The notes under the pieces: model-generated
Seen by the model: only the letters and a program-made list of their open reading frames with translations
What the model was told of the DNA's origin: nothing
Database searches by the model: none
Assembly (NCBI GenBank): GCA_945952425.1
Contig: CAMFIX010000044.1
Coordinates: 1-12,023 of the forward strand
Length of the DNA stretch: 12,023 bases
Direction: 5' to 3'
Origin: an uncultured Pseudorhodobacter sp.
GTDB taxonomy: Bacteria; Pseudomonadota; Alphaproteobacteria; Rhodobacterales; Rhodobacteraceae
Made by a program: the position numbers and the translations under genes
Shown: piece by piece, positions 1 to 6,401 of the stretch
How the letters are laid out: each line of letters starts with the position of its first letter
Position numbering within the stretch: the first letter of the stretch is position 1

Positions 1-255
1 GGCGTAAAACGCCCCGGCATTCTTCACATGCCTGCTCATCGCAACGTAACCGGCCGAAAAGGCCAGCATGATCAGCGTGATCAGCACGAAAGTCGCAGGT
101 ATCCCCGCGCCATTGCCCAGAAGGAAGGCCAAGGGCATCGCCCCCGCCACCCCCGTCAGGGGCGCCGCGGCCGAGATGACCATGAAGGTCACCGCGATCA
201 GCCCCAGGGAATTCTTCCGCAGCTGGTTGGTCCCCAGCGCCTTTGACTCCGTCAT
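1..255 (-). CDS. APC-family amino acid/amine permease, N-terminal part (cut by window edge)
   Basis: This is the first 85 codons of an integral membrane transporter; the rest lies beyond position 1. After a short polar leader (MTESKALGTNQLRKNSLG), the frame enters a hydrophobic first helix containing AAAPLTGVAGAMP, the helix-break region typical of APC-superfamily amino acid permeases. A second helix (IPATFVLITLIMLAFSAGYV) follows, and then AMSRHVKNAGAFYA, a conserved APC signature. The start is set by a good Shine-Dalgarno (AGGAG) 6 bases upstream. The family imports amino acids or amines by proton or sodium coupling in the inner membrane. Its position downstream of decarboxylase, glutamyl-ligase and aromatic catabolic genes suggests it takes up their amino acid or amine substrate, but specificity cannot be read from this fragment. 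It has its own likely promoter and operator in the 76-base gap upstream. Confidence 0.88.
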   Translation of the reverse strand, partial: MTESKALGTNQLRKNSLGLIAVTFMVISAAAPLTGVAGAMPLAFLLGNGAGIPATFVLITLIMLAFSAGYVAMSRHVKNAGAFYA

Positions 256-301
256 GTCCTCTCCTGTTCCCACACGGGTCTTTTGCCCGTTGCGCTTCGT
301 G

Positions 302-331
302 ATCCTAGTCCGACATTAGTTGCTTTAGCAA
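302..331 (-). promoter_or_regulatory. Putative promoter of the permease gene
   Basis: On the minus strand a TTGCTA (326-331) resembles a -35 element and TAGGAT (302-307) resembles a -10 element, with an 18-base spacer. Each matches four of six consensus bases. They lie about 45-75 bases before the permease start codon, and the -35 lies inside an 18-base palindrome. That arrangement is typical of repressor-controlled promoters. The assignment is by eye only. Confidence 0.4.
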
Positions 332-334
332 CTA
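317..334. promoter_or_regulatory. 18-bp perfect palindrome, likely repressor operator
   Basis: TAGTTGCT-TT-AGCAACTA has 8-base arms around a 2-base centre. It overlaps the stop codon of the flavin reductase gene (332-334) and the proposed -35 of the permease promoter. TAGTTGC/GCAACTA half-sites resemble operators of MarR-family repressors of aromatic catabolism, from memory. The TetR regulator encoded at 2158-2826 is the other obvious candidate. I saw no second copy in this window. Confidence 0.55.
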
Positions 335-841
335 TTTTCCATCGCCCTCCAATCCCACCGCCTTGCGATAGGCTCTTTGCCCGTAAAGCAGCGCCGCGGG
401 GTTCTCGGACAGCCGCACGCCCATGACCCGGCCGACGAGGATGTGATGCGTCTCCCACAGCATGGCGGTGGCGAGGCGGCATTCCAGCACCGCGGTGGCG
501 CCCAGAAGAAGCGGCTGACCCAAGGGCCCCGTCACCCAATCGCTGGCGGCAAAGCGCGCCGGGTGATCCTCGCCGCCGCGACCGGCGAAACGATTGGCGA
601 TGGCCTCCTGGTCCTCGGCCAAAAGGTTCGCGGCAAAGGCGCGGTTCTTCAGGATCGCACTGGCCGCAGGGGAAAGGTGGTGGATGCAGGCCAAGAGAGA
701 GGGCTGCTCGCCATCGGCCGAGACCGAGGTCAGCGACGAGATCGTGACGCCAAAGCGCCCGCCCTCGCCGTCGGTGGTGGCGACCGCAACGAAGGTCGCG
801 GCGCGGGACATGGCCTCCAGGAAACGCGGTCGCAGGTCCAT
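332..841 (-). CDS. Flavin reductase domain protein (HpaC-like small component)
   Basis: A 169-residue cytosolic protein of the flavin reductase-like (split-barrel FMN-binding) family, the usual length for the reductase of two-component flavin monooxygenases such as HpaC. Visible hallmarks are GVTISSLTSVS (about residues 31-41), SLLACI (48-53), FAANLLAEDQEAIANRFAG (68-86), and a late HHILVGRVMGV stretch before LLYGQRAYR. The family reduces FMN or FAD with NAD(P)H and passes free reduced flavin to a separate oxygenase. It begins 3 bases after the stop of the glutamine-synthetase-like gene, so it is probably co-transcribed and coupled. No HpaB-type large oxygenase is in the window. The nearest possible partner is the acyl-CoA-dehydrogenase-fold flavoprotein at 3980-5284. 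The family call is firm; the partner is inferred. Confidence 0.88.
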   Translation of the reverse strand: MDLRPRFLEAMSRAATFVAVATTDGEGGRFGVTISSLTSVSADGEQPSLLACIHHLSPAASAILKNRAFAANLLAEDQEAIANRFAGRGGEDHPARFAASDWVTGPLGQPLLLGATAVLECRLATAMLWETHHILVGRVMGVRLSENPAALLYGQRAYRKAVGLEGDGK

Positions 842-844
842 GGC

Positions 845-2161
845 TTACCCCAGGTCGAAGAAACGTTCGAGTTCCACATCCGGCACTTTGCGGGCGAAGG
901 CGTCGTATTGGTCCTGCCGGGTGGCGGTGAAGGCCTCGACGAAGCGCGGGCCCAGCCAGTCAGCGGCAAAGCGGCTCGCCCGCAGCCGCGCGATCGCTTC
1001 GGGCATCGAGCGGGCGAAATCGCGGGTCGCCGCTTGCGCATAGCCCGAGCCGATGACCTCCGGGTCGGGCTCGGTCTTGTCCAGGATGCCCTGCACCCCC
1101 GCCGCAAGCATCGCCGCGGTGATGAGGTAAGGGTTGGCATCGGCGCCGGCCATGCGGTTTTCGACGCGCAGGGAGCCCGCATCATGCCCGATCACCCTGA
1201 GGCAGGTCGTGCGGTTCTCGTATCCCCAGGTCAGCCCCGGCGGCGCAAAGGTGCCGGGGGCAAAGCGGCGGTAAGAGTTCACGGTCGGCTGGAAGATCAG
1301 CGTCAGATCGCCCAGATGGGCTTGGGCTCCGCCGAGGAAATGGCGGAAGGTCTCGCTCATGTGATGCGGGCCGTCGCCCCAGAAAGCGCCGCCCTGCAGG
1401 CTCATATGCAGGTGCATCGACTGGCTGTCCTGCGCCTCGCTCCACCGCGGCATGAAGGTAACCGACTTGCCCCGCCGCAGAGCCAGCGCCCGGATGAAAT
1501 TCTTCAGCAGCATCAGCTGGTCGGCGGGTTCGACCCCCGTGCCTGCCCCGATGCAGGCCTCCATGAAGCCCGGACCGATCTCCTCCTGCAGTTTCACGAG
1601 GTCGATGCGCAGGGGCTCGGCCATCTCGGCCAAAGCCTCGTACCATTCGGTCTGCCAGACCTGATACAGCAGCAGGTCGTGGCTGGCATGGGGCGTCGCG
1701 GGTTTCAGATTGCGATAGCCCTTGGCGCGGGCGGTTTCCGCCGTCTCGTCGAAGAGCGTATACTCCAGCTCCATCCCGTATTTCGGGGTCAGCCCATGAG
1801 CCGCGGCACGCGCCAGCACCGCGCCCAGGATCGCGCGGGGGTCCAGCTTGGCAGACTCCCCAGTGTATTGCGACAGCACAAGCAGGTCCATCCCCGGCTT
1901 GGACCAGGGCAGGCGCCGCGCGGTCGAAGGGTCCACCTGCAGCCGGTCGTCGTGGAAATCGCCGCTGGCATCGTTGACGCCCGGGATGGTCAGCAGGACA
2001 TCCGTCGGGTCCAGCGCCATCTGCGCCGGCGCCATGCCCATGCCGTCGCGCAAGATGCCCTGCAGCGCGCGCCCCGAGACCATTTGGCCGCGCATCAGCC
2101 CATTGGTATCGCTCATCGCGACGGTTGCGAATTTGTGGGCGGGGTCGGTCGGGTCGATCAT
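845..2161 (-). CDS. Glutamine-synthetase-family ligase, probable gamma-glutamyl-amine synthetase
   Basis: A 438-residue protein of the glutamine synthetase fold. Metal-binding glutamates appear in MELEYTLF (E131, E133) and in EEIGPGFMEA (E194, E201). The glutamate/ATP region is SMHLHMSL (H250), followed by NSYRRFAPG (296-303), YENRTTCLRV (R317) and RVENRMAGADANPYL (E334, R336). Compared with true glutamine synthetase, the flap motif PGYEAP reads PGTFAP, so the glutamate that takes a proton from ammonium is Phe305. The N-terminal DGSS latch is also absent. These changes are typical of relatives that join glutamate to amines (PuuA for putrescine, IpuC for isopropylamine). I infer ATP-dependent gamma-glutamylation of an amine, perhaps an aromatic amine given the decarboxylase nearby. 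The gene overlaps the TetR gene by 4 bases, with a GAGGG Shine-Dalgarno inside that gene. The substrate is unknown. Confidence 0.88.
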   Translation of the reverse strand: MIDPTDPAHKFATVAMSDTNGLMRGQMVSGRALQGILRDGMGMAPAQMALDPTDVLLTIPGVNDASGDFHDDRLQVDPSTARRLPWSKPGMDLLVLSQYTGESAKLDPRAILGAVLARAAAHGLTPKYGMELEYTLFDETAETARAKGYRNLKPATPHASHDLLLYQVWQTEWYEALAEMAEPLRIDLVKLQEEIGPGFMEACIGAGTGVEPADQLMLLKNFIRALALRRGKSVTFMPRWSEAQDSQSMHLHMSLQGGAFWGDGPHHMSETFRHFLGGAQAHLGDLTLIFQPTVNSYRRFAPGTFAPPGLTWGYENRTTCLRVIGHDAGSLRVENRMAGADANPYLITAAMLAAGVQGILDKTEPDPEVIGSGYAQAATRDFARSMPEAIARLRASRFAADWLGPRFVEAFTATRQDQYDAFARKVPDVELERFFDLG

Positions 2162-2826
2162 GCTTCCCTCGTGTTCGCAGCGGGGATTGATTGGGAGGCG
2201 AGCCGCGCAAGGTCGCCCGGGGGATCGGTGGAATAGGCCAAAAGGTAAACGCGCAGGCCGTTTCGGATGTAGCGGTGCAGCTCTTCAAGGGTCGGCTGGG
2301 CGTCGGGGCGATAAAGCGCGCGCGTCCGGGGGGCAGAGAGCAACAGGCCCCACAAATCCTCCGCGGCAAGCTCGCTGTCGTCGAAGGAAAGGCGCCCGGC
2401 AGCACGCAGGGTTTCAAGATAGGCGATGATGCCGGAAAGCACCCGATCCGGTCCGGAGGCCTGGTAGGTGCGGCCGATCTCGGGAAAGCGCTGCACCTCG
2501 CCGATGATGAGCCGGGCGAGCGACAGAAGGTCCGGCCGCATCACCTGGCCTGCGTAATCCCAGGCAAAGGCCCAAAGGTCTTGCACCAGTTCCACGGGCT
2601 GCGCGAAGGGCCGCAGCATCTCGTCACGCTTGCCCTCCATCATCGCGGCGAAGAGCGCTTCCTTCGAGGCAAAGTATTGATAAAGCGTCGGTTTCGTAAG
2701 ACCCGCCTCTGCCGCGACCATGTCCATCGTGGTGCCGGAATAACCCTTGGCCGCAAAGACTTTCAGCGCCGCGGCCAGGAACCGCGCCTCGCGCTCGCGC
2801 CGATTCTGTTCGCGTTTCGATGTCAT
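2158..2826 (-). CDS. TetR/AcrR-family transcriptional regulator
   Basis: A 222-residue one-component repressor. The N-terminal DNA-binding domain spans about residues 14-58, with ALKVFAAKGYSGTTMDMVA followed by EAGLTKPTLYQYFASKEALF, the standard TetR helix-turn-helix pattern. The remaining residues form the variable ligand-binding domain, including LLSLARLIIGEVQRFPEIG, a segment common in AcrR-like members. It overlaps the hydrolase fusion gene upstream and the glutamine-synthetase-like gene downstream, each by 4 bases, so it is made as part of the operon instead of from its own promoter. That placement suggests negative autoregulation of this module by a pathway substrate or intermediate. 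The 83-base gap at 6344-6426 and the permease promoter are the two control regions it might bind. The ligand cannot be read from the sequence. Confidence 0.9.
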   Translation of the reverse strand: MTSKREQNRREREARFLAAALKVFAAKGYSGTTMDMVAAEAGLTKPTLYQYFASKEALFAAMMEGKRDEMLRPFAQPVELVQDLWAFAWDYAGQVMRPDLLSLARLIIGEVQRFPEIGRTYQASGPDRVLSGIIAYLETLRAAGRLSFDDSELAAEDLWGLLLSAPRTRALYRPDAQPTLEELHRYIRNGLRVYLLAYSTDPPGDLARLASQSIPAANTREA

Positions 2827-3983
2827 AGGAAGCGGTTCACCTGGTCTGGCGCCTCGATGTTGCAGACATGTCCCGCGCCCTGGATGACCTCGAATCTTGT
2901 GGGGGTGAAGCGGGAGATGCGGCAGGCAACGGCGGCGATTTCGGCGGGCGAGGCGAGGCGGTCATGTTCGCCAGTGAGGAGGGTGACGGGCATGGTGAGC
3001 CGCGCGAAATCATGGGGGCCGGGGGGGGTGGTGAAGAGGTTCAGCGCGTCGCGATAGGTCGCGGCGGGGATGGCGGACATGCTTTGCAAGAGCGTCGCGC
3101 GGGTTTCCGAACTGGCATTTGGTCCAGCGATGATATTAACGACCGCTGGTGCGAAATCCTTCGGGGAGAGCCCCTGCGACAGCGGCACCTCACGCGAAAG
3201 CCGGAAGGCCTCGCGCTCTTGCGGCGGGGCTTCCGACATGCCGGTGCAGCCGCCGATGAGCGTCAGGGCGCTCAGCTCCTGGGGATAAGCGCAGGCAAAG
3301 GCCGTTGCAATCCACGCGCCAAGTGAAAGGCCGACGAGATGCAGTTTCCGCGCGCCGAAGGTCTGTTTCACTGCCAGGATGTCGGCGAAATGGTCCTGCA
3401 AGGTGGATTGCGCCGGGCCCAAAAGACTGCCGCCATAGCCTCGCAGGTCCATGGCCGCGGCAGGCGCGCTGCCGATCTGCCCCGCCCAATTCTCCTTCGC
3501 CCCACCGATGCCGTGGAGGAAGAGCTGCAGCACGTCTCCCCGTTTGCCATTGGTCAAAAGCGTCAGATTGCCGACCCTTTCCAGCCGCAAAAGCTGCGCC
3601 GTCTCCAGCGCTTGCAGACCGATGGCGAATATCTGTTCGGTCCCGGCACAGATCGCCGAAAGCCGAGGCTCCGCCGCTTCGATCTCTGCAGTCCAAAGCG
3701 CCTGCGTACCGGCTTCGGTCGCCTGCAACCGCAGCTCGGCGCGATAGCTTTCGCACCCGGCGATACCCTCCAGATGCATGTAACCGATTGTGTATTCGCT
3801 ATCGGAAAGAAAGGTCAACTTCTCACGGTAAACCGTCGTTTCACCGGCGACGGTAAAGGCCCGAACGCCGCATTCGTCCCGCATCGAGGCGATCAACGGA
3901 TGCCAAGGCGCGGTGAAATCGCGCGCCAGCGCCCAAACCTCGGCCAAGGGCCGCGCGATCTCGGCCCGGACCTCGACCCTCAT
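2823..3983 (-). CDS. SRPBCC (START-like) domain fused to an alpha/beta hydrolase
   Basis: A 386-residue two-domain protein. Residues 1 to about 135 look like an SRPBCC/polyketide-cyclase-like ligand-binding domain: MRVEVRAEIARPLAEVWALA, then DFTAPWHPLIASM, GYMHLEG and an IFAIGLQALETAQ C-terminal helix. From about residue 150 an alpha/beta hydrolase follows: LFLHGIGG (oxyanion region, 154-161), DLRGYGGS, nucleophile elbow GLSLG with Ser220, acid Asp341 in GEHDRL, and base His372 in GAGHVCNIEAP. The catalytic triad therefore looks complete. The start at 3983 gives a 4-base overlap with the flavoprotein gene; a longer open frame upstream only reads through that gene. Position beside a NicX-like dioxygenase recalls NicD, an alpha/beta hydrolase that deformylates N-formylmaleamate, so hydrolysis of a ring-cleavage product is a reasonable inference. 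The lipid-cyclase-like front domain may bind the hydrophobic substrate. The C-terminus ends a few residues earlier than most relatives. Confidence 0.87.
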   Translation of the reverse strand: MRVEVRAEIARPLAEVWALARDFTAPWHPLIASMRDECGVRAFTVAGETTVYREKLTFLSDSEYTIGYMHLEGIAGCESYRAELRLQATEAGTQALWTAEIEAAEPRLSAICAGTEQIFAIGLQALETAQLLRLERVGNLTLLTNGKRGDVLQLFLHGIGGAKENWAGQIGSAPAAAMDLRGYGGSLLGPAQSTLQDHFADILAVKQTFGARKLHLVGLSLGAWIATAFACAYPQELSALTLIGGCTGMSEAPPQEREAFRLSREVPLSQGLSPKDFAPAVVNIIAGPNASSETRATLLQSMSAIPAATYRDALNLFTTPPGPHDFARLTMPVTLLTGEHDRLASPAEIAAVACRISRFTPTRFEVIQGAGHVCNIEAPDQVNRFL

Positions 3984-5284
3984 CGCAGCGACCGCAAGGC
4001 GCCGTCGCCGCGCCACAGGGAATTGCGCGCGCCACCCTCGTCGCCCGGCGCATGATCGAGCTCGTCCATCTCGTAAAGCGCCAGAACGCCGATGTAGTCC
4101 TCCATGATTTCGGAGGTGTAGGGCAGCATCAACGCCCCGCACCGACTGTCGCGATACATCCGTTCCAGCGGCAGACTTTTCAGCATGGACTGGCCGCCAC
4201 AGGTCCGAATGGCGAGTGCCGCGATCTCCTGCACGCCCTCCATCACGTTGTACTGCGCGGCATACATCCGCATGACTTCATGCTTGTTCGGGAACCCCTT
4301 GGCCTCCGAAAAAGCCTGCCACCAAAGCGCGCGCATATTGGCAAGCCGCGCATACATCTGGCTGACCGCAACCCGCTTGGTCGCATACATCCGCCGGTCG
4401 ATCGGCGGCTGGCCGGGGATCTTGCCTTTCAGGTAAGCGACGGTGAAATCGAAGGCCCCCTGCGCGACACCCATATAGGTCGGCGAAAGCGTCGCCATCA
4501 TGTGCGGCCAGTTCGGCAGGGTCTTGCCGAAGATGCCGCGGGGCATAAGCAGATCGTCGGCGGTGACGAAAACATCCTTCAGGATCAGGTCGCGCGAGTT
4601 GGTGCCGCGCATCCCCAAAGGGTCCCAGTCGCCCTTCACCGTCAGCCCCGGCGCATCCTTCGGGACCACGAAAAGCATCGTGTCCTCGTGCCGCGGCTCC
4701 TGGCCTTCGAAGACCTCGGTGCAGACGATGGTGTAATAGTCGCAATAGCCGGCCAAGGAGGCGAACTTCTTGAAACCATTGATTTTCCAGCCGCCCTCCA
4801 CCGCCCGCGCCTGGGTCTGGTTGGGTTTCGAGGTCCAGTTCTGCCCGCCCTCCGAGATCGGCTGCGAGAAGATCGCGCGTTCCTTCATCGCGCGGGTAAA
4901 TTGCCGCGCCCGCATCGGGGCGAAAGCCGCCTTTTCCTCGGCCGTCAGATTGCCCATGTCGAACATGAAACGCGACCAGGCCATCGAGGAATTGTGCATG
5001 TTGAAGGTCAGCGCGGTGGCGCCGCAATACTTGCCGATCTCGGCACCCACCATCGCATATTCGCCCATCGAAAAGCCCCAACCGCCGAATTCCTGCGGGA
5101 TCGACAGGCCCAGAAAGCCGGCATCGGCGAGGTCGCGGTAGTTCTCGGTCGGGAAAGAGGCCTCGTCGTCGACGGCCTTGGCGCGAGCCGCAAACGTCGG
5201 GCCCAAATCATTGATCCGGTCGAGCGCGGCGAGGACTTCAGGGCGAATCCGGCTCAGGTCATAATAGTCGGCAGGGGTGCTCAT
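3980..5284 (-). CDS. Acyl-CoA-dehydrogenase-fold flavoprotein, possibly a monooxygenase
   Basis: A 434-residue protein with the full acyl-CoA dehydrogenase layout: an alpha N-domain (YRDLADAGFLGLSIPQEFGG, 49-68), the central beta-domain (SEGGQNWTSKPNQTQA, then GWKINGFKKFAS and PLGMRGTNSRDLILKDVFV, 222-240), and the C-terminal helical domain (AIRTCGGQSMLKSLPLERMYRDSR, 358-381). The motif that carries the catalytic glutamate of medium-chain dehydrogenases (YEGTSxI) reads LPYTSEI here, so proline or tyrosine (388-389) replaces it. I see no obvious alternative glutamate in the isovaleryl-CoA-type position. Fold relatives without that base include flavin-dependent monooxygenases such as DszC and HsaA. 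A flavin reductase gene in the same operon supports that reading, but an unusual dehydrogenase remains possible. ATG at 5284 was chosen, preceded by AAGGA; a GTG one codon upstream is equally possible. Confidence 0.85.
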   Translation of the reverse strand: MSTPADYYDLSRIRPEVLAALDRINDLGPTFAARAKAVDDEASFPTENYRDLADAGFLGLSIPQEFGGWGFSMGEYAMVGAEIGKYCGATALTFNMHNSSMAWSRFMFDMGNLTAEEKAAFAPMRARQFTRAMKERAIFSQPISEGGQNWTSKPNQTQARAVEGGWKINGFKKFASLAGYCDYYTIVCTEVFEGQEPRHEDTMLFVVPKDAPGLTVKGDWDPLGMRGTNSRDLILKDVFVTADDLLMPRGIFGKTLPNWPHMMATLSPTYMGVAQGAFDFTVAYLKGKIPGQPPIDRRMYATKRVAVSQMYARLANMRALWWQAFSEAKGFPNKHEVMRMYAAQYNVMEGVQEIAALAIRTCGGQSMLKSLPLERMYRDSRCGALMLPYTSEIMEDYIGVLALYEMDELDHAPGDEGGARNSLWRGDGALRSLR

Positions 5285-5296
5285 CACGGGGTTTCC

Positions 5297-6343
5297 TTAT
5301 GACAGTTCGCCTTGCAGGACGCCATTTGCGACGACGGTCTTTCCATCAAGCGCAATCGTACAGTTCCGCATCGGCAGATCGAAATGGCCGAGCGTATAGC
5401 GCCCGGCATATTGGTTCGCGCCGGTCGACCAGAGGAAAGATCCGGCAATCGCGCGAAACTCCACGGCCTGCATGTCGCGCTTGTCATACATCGTTGCCGA
5501 GACCCATTTCGCACCGGAGTTCACGCCCCAGCCGACGTGAGAAATCCCGAAAGCGTTGCGATCCTCCCAGGCGTCGAGGTACTCGCGGAAGTGCAGCGCG
5601 TCGATTCCCGAACCTTTGATCGTGGTTACAAAGTCGTTTTCAACCTGGCAGTCGATTTGGCTGGTAAGGAAGGTCTTGAACGTCAGATTCATGTCGCCGA
5701 CATCCATCACGATCCGCCCATTGACAGCGCCCTGCCCCGGAAAGGCCAGGCAAAGACCGCCCGGCCAGTGTGCCACGGCGCCCGGATGAGTGCCGAAGCC
5801 CGGCGTGCCGCCACAGGGCGCATCGACGAGGTTCACGACAAGATCGGTCCCCGCCGTCGAGGTCACCCGCATCTCTCGCGCCTCGCGCAACATCTGGATT
5901 CCCACTGCCACGCGACGCGCATCTTCGGCCTTCGGCTCGCAGCGTTCCAGGATTTCCGGATGCTCGTTCGTAATCACCAAAAGCCGCGTGCCACCGGCCT
6001 CGATCTCGGGCCACTCGGGCGCGTGGATCATGCCTTCGACCGTGCAATCGACGATCACTTCGACCCGCTTCAAGGCCTCGATCACCGCGCGATTGCCCTG
6101 CACGGCCCAGCTCGTCCCCGTCGATTTCACCGGCACCGGAGCCGCCTGCACCGGCGTCGGCATCTGGATATGAAAGCTCCGCGCGCCAAGGTCGAATGCG
6201 GCGAGCTCGGCCAGGTGAACCAGCACGGGACGCGATTGCGTCTCGGAAAGGATCGCGATTTCGGTGCCCTTGCCGATGCCATTCAGAGCCAGAACCCGGC
6301 GAAATGCGGCAAGCCATTTCCCTTCGATGCGCTCTTGCAGCAT
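5297..6343 (-). CDS. NicX-like ring-cleaving dioxygenase (2,5-dihydroxypyridine 5,6-dioxygenase family)
   Basis: A 348-residue protein close in length and layout to NicX of Pseudomonas putida (about 350 residues), a non-haem iron enzyme that opens 2,5-dihydroxypyridine to N-formylmaleamate in nicotinate breakdown. Recalled from memory, the NicX iron ligands are His265, His318 and Asp320. Here GISHVGWG supplies His269 and GHFDLPMRNC supplies His320 and Asp322, with nearly the same spacing. Two further histidines recalled as lining the NicX active site are matched by IHAPE (His107) and AHWPGG (His192). Automated annotation often calls such proteins M29 leucyl aminopeptidases; the ligand pattern argues against that. 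It is the first gene of the second module, follows an 83-base gap, and has an excellent AAGGAGG Shine-Dalgarno. The true substrate need not be a pyridine. Confidence 0.82.
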   Translation of the reverse strand: MLQERIEGKWLAAFRRVLALNGIGKGTEIAILSETQSRPVLVHLAELAAFDLGARSFHIQMPTPVQAAPVPVKSTGTSWAVQGNRAVIEALKRVEVIVDCTVEGMIHAPEWPEIEAGGTRLLVITNEHPEILERCEPKAEDARRVAVGIQMLREAREMRVTSTAGTDLVVNLVDAPCGGTPGFGTHPGAVAHWPGGLCLAFPGQGAVNGRIVMDVGDMNLTFKTFLTSQIDCQVENDFVTTIKGSGIDALHFREYLDAWEDRNAFGISHVGWGVNSGAKWVSATMYDKRDMQAVEFRAIAGSFLWSTGANQYAGRYTLGHFDLPMRNCTIALDGKTVVANGVLQGELS

Positions 6344-6347
6344 CGTT

Positions 6348-6355
6348 GCCTCCTT
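6348..6355 (-). promoter_or_regulatory. Strong Shine-Dalgarno AAGGAGGC for the NicX-like gene
   Basis: Near-perfect anti-SD match ending four bases before the ATG at 6343. It fixes that start and marks this gene as independently translated, unlike most neighbours, which rely on 4-base overlaps. Confidence 0.75.
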
Positions 6356-6401
6356 CCCGATCTGCGACGATTCGCCGCGGCTTTTCTTAACTTGTGGGTT
6401 A

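Noticed and set aside
274..290. Small inverted repeat ACGGG/CCCGT in the permease leader as a terminator or riboswitch.
   Set aside because: Five-base arms and no U-run; too weak to call. No known riboswitch pattern was seen.
377..2236. A 619-codon open frame on the plus strand.
   Set aside because: It lies antisense to the flavin reductase and glutamine-synthetase-like genes, which have clear family motifs; its protein is Arg/Gly/Gln-rich with no recognisable domain. Such antisense frames are expected in GC-rich coding DNA.
4052..5302. A 416-codon plus-strand open frame, and similar ones at 5312-6457, 6394-7395 and 9667-10563.
   Set aside because: All are antisense shadows of well-supported minus-strand enzymes and show no family motifs of their own.
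5297..6343. Leucyl aminopeptidase (M29) as the product of this gene.
   Set aside because: The His/His/Asp iron-ligand pattern and the length match NicX-type dioxygenases, and the neighbours are aromatic catabolism genes rather than peptidases.
6364..6378. Near-palindrome GCGACGATTCGCCGC as a terminator of module A.
   Set aside because: Short stem, no following T-run; it could equally be an operator half. Not supported as a terminator.
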